Part shown: piece by piece, positions 39,087 to 45,810 of the stretch
Position numbering within the stretch: the stretch's first letter is position 1
Layout of the letters: each line of letters starts with the position of its first letter
Assembly (NCBI GenBank): GCA_027082175.1
Contig: JALWIX010000069.1
Span: 1-45,810, forward strand
Length of the DNA stretch: 45,810 nucleotides
Origin: Campylobacterales bacterium
GTDB lineage: Bacteria > Campylobacterota > Campylobacteria > Campylobacterales > Nitratiruptoraceae
Direction: 5' to 3'
Notes under the pieces: model-generated
Told to the model about the DNA's origin: nothing
The model's input: the letters and a program-made list of their open reading frames with translations, nothing else
Database searches by the model: none
Position numbers and translations under genes: made by a program

Positions 39087-39138
39087 GCTGTGTTCGGTAA
39101 ACTGATCACTTACCACTTATTACTGCTTACTCATTATT
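39066..39138. repeat. Inverted array pair overlapping the hisA 3' end
   Basis: tagtgagtagtaagcagtgagc ... gatcacttaccacttattactgcttactcatt. Confidence 0.85.
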
Positions 39139-39162
39139 TTAAGATAAGAGAGTGATATAAGA

Positions 39163-39987
39163 ATGAAAAAGTATTATTATGAGGTAACTATAACGCCAAC
39201 TTCTCATAAAGAAGAGATAGAGAGTTTTTTGATGGATCATTTCTATAACGGTATCGAAGAAGTCGGTAACTCTTTAATCTTAAGAAGCGAAGAGCCGCTA
39301 GAGGATATTATTGAAAAAACTAAAGAGTATGCAAATGCTTTGAGTGAGATTTTTTCTGAAAAAATAGCTCTGGATATAAAAGTTGAAAAAAAAGAGAATC
39401 AAGACTGGATAGAAAACTATAAAAAAAGTATTACTCCCGTTGAAGTAGAAGAGTTTTATATACGTCCAAGTTGGTATGAAAAAAAAGAAGATAGCGTTGA
39501 TATAGTTATAGACCCGGCTTTAGCTTTTGGCTCGGGACATCATCCAAGTACTCTAAACTGTTTGAAAATAGTAAGCCAAAAGGTAAAAAAAGAGGATAAA
39601 GTATTGGACGTAGGTACCGGCAGCGGCATATTGGCTATTGCCGCGGCTAAAAAGGGCGCGATAGTCGATATTTGCGATACGGATGAGCTCGCCGTTAAAG
39701 AGGCAAAAAAAAATTTTAGATTAAACAAAGTTGAATATAATAAAGCATGGATAGGTTCGGCCGTAAATCTCAAGGAAAAGTATGATATAGTAATAGCTAA
39801 TATAGTGGCTGACGTGTTGGTATTTTTAGCTAAAGATTTAAAAAGTTGCGTGAAAGATGAAGGATATTTGATACTTTCGGGGATAGTGGATAGGTATCTT
39901 TCAAATGTATTGGAAAGATATGACGATTTGAAACTTATAAAAAAGATTCAAGAAAAAGGGTGGATAACTCTTTTGCTTGCAAAATAG
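39163..39987 (+). CDS. prmA: Ribosomal protein L11 methyltransferase
   Basis: DPALAFGSGHHPSTLNCLK, VLDVGTGSGILAIAAAKKGA. Confidence 0.92.
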   Translation: MKKYYYEVTITPTSHKEEIESFLMDHFYNGIEEVGNSLILRSEEPLEDIIEKTKEYANALSEIFSEKIALDIKVEKKENQDWIENYKKSITPVEVEEFYIRPSWYEKKEDSVDIVIDPALAFGSGHHPSTLNCLKIVSQKVKKEDKVLDVGTGSGILAIAAAKKGAIVDICDTDELAVKEAKKNFRLNKVEYNKAWIGSAVNLKEKYDIVIANIVADVLVFLAKDLKSCVKDEGYLILSGIVDRYLSNVLERYDDLKLIKKIQEKGWITLLLAK

Positions 39988-40038
39988 TTATGATAAATAG
40001 AGTTTAGCTCTAAAAATATTTCAAGAAAAAGGATACAG

Positions 40039-42048
40039 ATGGCAAAAAAGAGACCGAATAGAGATAAAAAAGATAATTTTTTCAACCAAAATCCTCTTAT
40101 AACTTTTGCGATTTTTTCGATTATCATCATACTACTTTTCAAATCGATGATAGGACCAACCGGAGCGAATATGGGTGAAGGCGCTACGACCCATATGGTA
40201 GGCGCTCCCATACAAAAGAGTAAAGAGGTTAGTTATTCTGAACTCAAAAATCTTATAAAACAGGGACGGGTAAAATATGTTGCTATTGGTCAAAGAACTA
40301 TAAAGGCGATAGCCGACGAAAATGGTTATAAAGTTATCTATTTTGCAAATAGAGTGCCGGAAGATAACACTTTGATACCTCTTTTGGAGCAAAAAGGCGT
40401 TGATTACGGCGGATATAGTGAAAGCAACTGGGTAAGCGAGGTTATTTTTGGCTGGGTTATTCCTATCTTTATCTTTTTTGCGATATGGATGTTTTTAGCA
40501 AGCCGAATGCAAAAGAGCGTGGGGGGAGGGATTCTTGGCATGGGTAGCGCCAAAAAGCTTATAAACAGCGAAAAACCTAACGTAAAATTTAGTGATGTAG
40601 CTGGAGCGGAAGAGGCAAAAGAAGAAGTTAAAGAGATAGTCGATTTTCTAAAATATCCGGATCGTTACGTTAAGTTGGGGGCTAAGATTCCTAAAGGGGT
40701 TTTGCTTGTAGGCCCTCCCGGAACGGGTAAGACTCTTTTGGCAAAAGCTGTTGCAGGCGAAGCGAGTGTTCCATTTTTCGCCGTTAGCGGTTCAAGTTTT
40801 ATAGAGATGTTTGTTGGAGTAGGAGCGGCAAGAGTTAGAGACCTGTTTGAGCAAGCTAAAAAAGAGGCTCCTGCGATAATTTTTATCGACGAGATAGATG
40901 CTATAGGAAAAAGCAGAGCGGCGTCCGGGCCTATCGGCGGAAACGATGAGCGTGAACAGACGCTTAATCAGCTTTTAGCAGAGATGGACGGTTTTGATAG
41001 CGCAAAATATCCGATTATAGTTCTAGCTGCCACAAATAGACCCGAAGTTTTGGATCCTGCGCTACTTAGACCGGGACGTTTTGATAGGACGGTGGTTGTG
41101 GATAAACCTGATTTTGAAGGAAGGTTAGCCATACTAAAAGTCCATGTAAAACATATAAAAATGTCTAATAATGTTGACCTAAGTGAAATAGCAAAACTGA
41201 CTGCCGGACTTGCTGGAGCAGATTTGGCAAACATAGTAAATGAAGCCGCTCTTTTAGCGGGAAGAAAAAATAAAAAAGAGGTAGAGCAGGAGGATTTCTT
41301 AGAAGCCGTTGAAAGGGCAATAGCCGGATTAGAAAAGAAAAGCAGAAGAATAAGTCCAAAAGAGAAGAAAATAGTGGCTTATCATGAGAGCGGGCATGCA
41401 TTGTTAGCCGAGACCACCCAAGGCGCAAAAAGAGTAACAAAAGTCTCGATTATTCCTAGAGGTCTTGCCGCTTTGGGTTATACGCTCAATACTCCCGAAG
41501 AGAACAAATATCTTATGCAAAAACATGAGCTTGTCGCTGAGATAGACGTACTTCTTGGAGGTAGAGCGGCCGAAGAAATTTTTATAGGGGAGATAAGCAC
41601 GGGAGCCGCTAACGACCTAGAAAGAGCAACCGATATAGTAAAAGCTATGGTTATGATGTACGGGATGAGCGAAGTAGCGGGCTTAATGGTGTTGGAAAAG
41701 CAAAGAAATCTCTTTTTGGGCGGCGGTATGGCGCCTGTTAAAGAGTATAGCGAAAAATTGGCCGAAGATATAGACGAGTTTATAAAGAGATTTTTAAACC
41801 AGAGATACGAGCATGTTAAAGATCGGCTTAAAGAGTATAGCGAAGCGATAGAGGAGATGGTTAAGGAGCTTTTTGAAAAAGAGGTTATAGAAGGCAAAAG
41901 GGTAAGAGAGATAATCAGAGAATTTGAAGATAAGCACTCTATAAAGTCTAAATTGGTTTCTGATGATTTGGAAGATATAAAAGAGGCTAAAGAGAGAGCG
42001 AAAAAAGAGTCTAAAAAAGAGGATGATTCAAAACAGGAGGAGGAGTAA
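40039..42048 (+). CDS. ftsH: ATP-dependent zinc metalloprotease
   Basis: [41 protein letters not shown]. Confidence 0.96.
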   Translation: MAKKRPNRDKKDNFFNQNPLITFAIFSIIIILLFKSMIGPTGANMGEGATTHMVGAPIQKSKEVSYSELKNLIKQGRVKYVAIGQRTIKAIADENGYKVIYFANRVPEDNTLIPLLEQKGVDYGGYSESNWVSEVIFGWVIPIFIFFAIWMFLASRMQKSVGGGILGMGSAKKLINSEKPNVKFSDVAGAEEAKEEVKEIVDFLKYPDRYVKLGAKIPKGVLLVGPPGTGKTLLAKAVAGEASVPFFAVSGSSFIEMFVGVGAARVRDLFEQAKKEAPAIIFIDEIDAIGKSRAASGPIGGNDEREQTLNQLLAEMDGFDSAKYPIIVLAATNRPEVLDPALLRPGRFDRTVVVDKPDFEGRLAILKVHVKHIKMSNNVDLSEIAKLTAGLAGADLANIVNEAALLAGRKNKKEVEQEDFLEAVERAIAGLEKKSRRISPKEKKIVAYHESGHALLAETTQGAKRVTKVSIIPRGLAALGYTLNTPEENKYLMQKHELVAEIDVLLGGRAAEEIFIGEISTGAANDLERATDIVKAMVMMYGMSEVAGLMVLEKQRNLFLGGGMAPVKEYSEKLAEDIDEFIKRFLNQRYEHVKDRLKEYSEAIEEMVKELFEKEVIEGKRVREIIREFEDKHSIKSKLVSDDLEDIKEAKERAKKESKKEDDSKQEEE

Positions 42049-42051
42049 GCA

Positions 42052-42681
42052 TTGAGCCTCTTCTTTGATAATTTTGCTTTCGAAGGACGTAAAAAATTGA
42101 CAATAAGCGCTTTAGTTGCGCTTATTGGGCTAGTTTTTGCAAAATCTTGGTTTTTGAATGCTTTTTTTGTTTCTCTTTTTTTGTTTTTATTTTATATCTA
42201 TTATATTCCGAAAAATAGAGTCGAACTTTTAGAAAAAGAGGCGATTTTTTCTCCCGTAGATGGGAAAGTTACCGATATCTATGAAAGAGATGGAAAAAAA
42301 GTTATAGAAATTTACAAAAAGTTAGAACACGGCTCCGGTATAAAATCTCCTATGAGCGGAATAGTAGAAGAGACTTACTTTAGACATGGAGCATTCTTGG
42401 ATTTGACCTCAGGAAAATCGCATAATTTAAACGAAAGATTTATTTTTGTTATAAAAGATGGTAAAAAGAGGATAAAGGTGTCTTCATTGGCCGGGAGATG
42501 GGGCTTTTTGGGACATTCGTTATATAAATCTAAAAATAACCGATGCGATTTTTCTGAAATTTTGGGATTTTGTACCGAAGCGTTATTTACCATAGAGTTA
42601 CCCAAAGAGGCAGTATTAAATGTGAAAAGAGGCGAAAACTTAGTTGCAGGCATAAGCGTTTTGGCTAATCTAAAGGGATAA
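42052..42681 (+). CDS. Phosphatidylserine decarboxylase-related protein, TTG start
   Basis: AIFSPVDGKVTDIYER and KSPMSGIVEE; between ftsH and pssA; no LGST/GST pyruvoyl-forming motif visible. Confidence 0.75.
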   Translation: MSLFFDNFAFEGRKKLTISALVALIGLVFAKSWFLNAFFVSLFLFLFYIYYIPKNRVELLEKEAIFSPVDGKVTDIYERDGKKVIEIYKKLEHGSGIKSPMSGIVEETYFRHGAFLDLTSGKSHNLNERFIFVIKDGKKRIKVSSLAGRWGFLGHSLYKSKNNRCDFSEILGFCTEALFTIELPKEAVLNVKRGENLVAGISVLANLKG

Positions 42682-42683
42682 AA

Positions 42684-43406
42684 TTGAATAAACCTAGTTT
42701 TCATTTGATGTATATATTGCCTAATCTTTTTACCGCTGCAAGCGCGTTTATTGGCGTTATAAGTATCATAGCGGCTTCCAAAGGCGAATTTCAAAAGGCC
42801 GCTTGGCTTATACTTTTGTCATTGATATTTGACGGCATAGACGGACGAGTAGCAAGACTTACCCATACTACTAGTAAGTTTGGTGTAGAGTTTGACTCTT
42901 TAGCCGATATTGTCGCTTTTGGCGTTGCTCCGGCTATGCTTTTATATTTTTGTTGCGGTTATGAATATGGAAAATTTGGCTCTTTGGTATCTGCTATGTT
43001 CGTAGTTTTCGGTGCGATTAGACTAGCTAGATTTAACGTTATGGCGCCTTCTAGCGAGCCGTCGCTTTTTATAGGATTGCCTATACCAACCGCTGCGGTC
43101 TTTGTAGCTGTATGGATTTTGCTTTTTCAAGAGTATCCGATGTTGCTCAAATATTCCTATTTGCTTCTGATTGGCGCTCTGCTTTGTGCATTTTTAATGG
43201 TTAGTAATATAAGGTATCCTAGTTTTAAAAAATTGGAGTTAAAAAAAATTAATGCCATAAAAATCTTGATAATTTTGGTTATTGTTTTATCTCTTTTGTA
43301 TCTTTTTCCTATTGAAGGCATAACTATACTTACTACGTTTTATATACTTTATGGTATTTTTAGAGCGGTATATTTTGTTTGGCTTAGAAAAAAGAGAAAA
43401 ATATAG
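42684..43406 (+). CDS. pssA: CDP-diacylglycerol-serine O-phosphatidyltransferase, TTG start
   Basis: FDGIDGRVARLTHTTSKFGVEFDSLADIVAFGVAPA (CDP-alcohol phosphatidyltransferase motif). Confidence 0.92.
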   Translation: MNKPSFHLMYILPNLFTAASAFIGVISIIAASKGEFQKAAWLILLSLIFDGIDGRVARLTHTTSKFGVEFDSLADIVAFGVAPAMLLYFCCGYEYGKFGSLVSAMFVVFGAIRLARFNVMAPSSEPSLFIGLPIPTAAVFVAVWILLFQEYPMLLKYSYLLLIGALLCAFLMVSNIRYPSFKKLELKKINAIKILIILVIVLSLLYLFPIEGITILTTFYILYGIFRAVYFVWLRKKRKI

Positions 43407-43412
43407 TATAAT
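43407..43412 (+). promoter_or_regulatory. Candidate -10 box for the leuA leader transcript
   Basis: TATAAT directly after the pssA stop, about 30 nt upstream of the leader ORF. Confidence 0.5.
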
Positions 43413-43441
43413 AATGGAAAAAAATTATCAAAGGAAAATAT

Positions 43442-43519
43442 ATGAGTGATACAGGTGTTATTAAAGCGATTAAGATTCTTCCTAAAATTGAGATTAAAAA
43501 CCTCCTCCTGCGCTTCTGA
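43442..43519 (+). CDS. Putative leuA leader peptide
   Basis: AAAGGA RBS then MSDTGVIKAIKILPKIEIKNLLLRF*; consecutive CTC CTC CTG codons near the stop; upstream of leuA. Confidence 0.6.
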   Translation: MSDTGVIKAIKILPKIEIKNLLLRF

Positions 43520-43579
43520 CATCTTTTTATAGACAGTTTTTTTAAATACTCAAAACATTTTTAATTCAAAGGATAGAAA

Positions 43580-45133
43580 ATGAGCGATATAGTAAAAATA
43601 TTCGATACGACTTTAAGAGACGGCGAACAAAGTCCCGGTGCTTCTATGAATACGGAAGAGAAGATACAGATAGCAAAACAGCTTGAAAAACTTGGAGTAG
43701 ATATTATAGAAGCTGGTTTTGCGGCGGCAAGCCCGGGAGATTTTGAAGCTATATATAGAATAAGCCAAATTGTGAAAAACAGTACCGTGTGTTCTTTGGC
43801 AAGAGCCGTTGAAAAAGATATAACAGCGGCAGGAGAGGCTATAAAACCGGCAAAAAAGAAAAGAATACACACTTTTATAGCTACAAGCGATATTCACATG
43901 AAATATAAGCTTAGAATGAGTCCCGAAGAGGTTATAAAAAGAGCGGTTGAAGCTGTGAAAATGGCAGGAGAATTTACCGACGACGTAGAGTTTAGTTGTG
44001 AAGATGCCGGTAGAAGCGAAATGAGTTTTTTAAAAGAGATAATAGATGAGGCTATAAAAGCAGGCGCTAAAACTATCAATATACCGGATACCGTCGGATA
44101 TAGATTGCCTCACGAGATGGGCGGGATGATTAAAGAGTTAAAAGAGTATATTGGCGATAGAGCTATAATTTCCGTTCATTGCCATAACGATTTGGGACTT
44201 GCTACCGCAAACTCTTTATATAGTGTTTTAAACGGAGCAAGGCAGGTTGAGTGCACCATAAATGGACTTGGCGAACGAGCGGGAAATGCGGCTTTGGAAG
44301 AAGTTGTGATGGCTATAAAAACAAGGAAGGATATCTTTGACGGTGTTGAAACAAATATAAATACAAAAGAGATTTATCCTACTAGCCGTTTAGTTGCAGC
44401 TATTACGGGTATCGAACCTCAGCCAAATAAAGCTATTGTCGGTAGAAACGCTTTTGCTCATGAAAGCGGCATCCATCAAGACGGAGTATTGAAACATAAA
44501 GAGACTTACGAGATAATGAGAGCCGAAGATATAGGGTTTGAGACAAATGCGATAGTTTTGGGTAAACACTCGGGACGCCACGCTTTTAAGGAGAGAATTA
44601 AATCTTTAGGCTTTGATTTGAGTGATGATGAAATTAACAAAGCCTTTGAGAGATTTAAGATATTGGCGGATAGAAAAAAAGAGATAACTGACGATGATTT
44701 AAGGATGATAATAACTAGCGAATTAACTAGCATACCTGAGATTTATAAGCTTAAAAAGTTACAGATAAACGACTGTAGTGAAGGTGTACCTAGCGCCGCG
44801 GTAACAATAGAGTATAATGGAAAAGAGATAACAGATGCCGGTATTGGCGACGGCACTATTGACGCCATATTTAAAACTATTGATAGAATAAGCGGTTATA
44901 ACGGTACGTTGAACGATTATGAAGTGAAAGCTGTAAGCAAAGGAAAAGATGCTTTGGCTAAAGTCGTAGTCAAAGTCGTATTTGACGAAAACAAACCTGC
45001 GGTTATCGGTCATGGTTTAAGCATAGATACTATGATGGCTAGCGCGAAAGCCTATATAGGAGCTTTAAACAGCTATATTTCTATGAAAGATATATTAAAG
45101 AAAAAAAGCTGCGTAGAAGGAGACGATATATAG
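43580..45133 (+). CDS. leuA: 2-isopropylmalate synthase
   Basis: [56 protein letters not shown]. Confidence 0.95.
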   Translation: MSDIVKIFDTTLRDGEQSPGASMNTEEKIQIAKQLEKLGVDIIEAGFAAASPGDFEAIYRISQIVKNSTVCSLARAVEKDITAAGEAIKPAKKKRIHTFIATSDIHMKYKLRMSPEEVIKRAVEAVKMAGEFTDDVEFSCEDAGRSEMSFLKEIIDEAIKAGAKTINIPDTVGYRLPHEMGGMIKELKEYIGDRAIISVHCHNDLGLATANSLYSVLNGARQVECTINGLGERAGNAALEEVVMAIKTRKDIFDGVETNINTKEIYPTSRLVAAITGIEPQPNKAIVGRNAFAHESGIHQDGVLKHKETYEIMRAEDIGFETNAIVLGKHSGRHAFKERIKSLGFDLSDDEINKAFERFKILADRKKEITDDDLRMIITSELTSIPEIYKLKKLQINDCSEGVPSAAVTIEYNGKEITDAGIGDGTIDAIFKTIDRISGYNGTLNDYEVKAVSKGKDALAKVVVKVVFDENKPAVIGHGLSIDTMMASAKAYIGALNSYISMKDILKKKSCVEGDDI

Positions 45134-45143
45134 CAGGTCAAGT

Positions 45144-45810
45144 TTATACTTGGCCTGGGTTTTTATGAATATTAAGTAGTTTTTTCACTTTTTTTAAAAA
45201 GCACTCCTGTACATTTATAAATTTTAAACCGATTTGATAACTCTCATCTTGTAAGATATATTTTATCTTTGCTTCTGTTGATTTAAATCCATTACCAAAT
45301 AAAATATTTAATGAGACTGTTTTGTTTTTATCTATATCAATATTTTTCTCATTTGTTGCTATTTGAGCACCCTCTAAACAGATATTTTCAACCAAACAGT
45401 TAAATGAACTTATAAATCCTTTTTGGGTTCTATAAGTCAATTTTGCTTTCAAATTGGTTTGATATCTATCATGAACTCTTCTTTCTCTATTTGATAATGA
45501 GGTACTATGTTCAGTTGTGACAATACATCCGCTTTCTCCAAAATCGATAGATATTATCTTTGTATTAAATTTATAAAATCGTTTATCTTCATATCTCGAA
45601 AAACCTATCTCTATTTTTTCATCTTTGTTTAAATATCCTATATAACTACAGTCAATATGCCAAAATAGTTTTGTTTCAGAATTTCTTTGAAGAGCTAAAG
45701 GGATATTGTTTTTATTGATGATTACTGCTTTTTGTCCTTTTTTGATATGTTTTGTACTAGAAAGAGCATATTTTGTGTCATAAAAGTTTAGTTTTTCTCT
45801 TATATTATTA
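45144..45810 (-). CDS. PilZ-type domain protein, truncated by right window edge
   Basis: Minus frame is open beyond the ORF-track start: ...KIISIDFGESGCIVTTEHSTSLSNRERRVHDRYQTNLKAKLTYRTQKGF...ENICLEGAQI (RxxxR and NxxxxG-like). Confidence 0.65.
   Translation of the reverse strand, partial: NNIREKLNFYDTKYALSSTKHIKKGQKAVIINKNNIPLALQRNSETKLFWHIDCSYIGYLNKDEKIEIGFSRYEDKRFYKFNTKIISIDFGESGCIVTTEHSTSLSNRERRVHDRYQTNLKAKLTYRTQKGFISSFNCLVENICLEGAQIATNEKNIDIDKNKTVSLNILFGNGFKSTEAKIKYILQDESYQIGLKFINVQECFLKKVKKLLNIHKNPGQV

Noticed and set aside
41478-41897. 139-aa ORF antisense to ftsH
   Set aside because: Shadow of a highly conserved coding frame with no independent motif or RBS.

Overview
The window is a 45.8 kb AT-rich segment that looks like Campylobacterota (Epsilonproteobacteria). 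Gene families and order suggest this: pglB/pglF, ccoI-ccoS-cyt c-gmhB-hldD-hldE-gmhA-waaF, and prmA-ftsH-psd-pssA. It encodes surface-glycan functions: an STT3/PglB oligosaccharyltransferase with a PglF-type dehydratase, LPS-core heptose synthesis and transfer, an O-antigen ligase split by a frameshift at a T7 tract, and a pseudaminic-acid operon with a fused PseG-PseH. It also carries two MNT-HEPN modules, hisH/hisA and leuA. Both edges cut through genes (an SDR epimerase on the left, a PilZ-type protein on the right). The most unusual signal is a set of short degenerate 6-8-mer tandem arrays at about 13 loci. They sit at gene boundaries, where they supply start or stop codons, and in-frame inside ccoI, waaF (three arrays) and ugd. 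All three four-helix-bundle (S23/Avd-like) genes or remnants in the window are flanked on both sides by such arrays in opposite orientation. I propose this as a candidate undescribed 4HB/array element. Two arrays also lie next to perfect 13-bp inverted repeats containing host sequence, and one of these hides the start region of an epimerase gene. Other leads are a putative leuA leader peptide (Leu-Leu-Leu, CTC CTC CTG), a 170-bp inverted-repeat element between hldE and gmhA, and several uncharacterised ORFs. All product calls come from reading the sequence; no database search was run.
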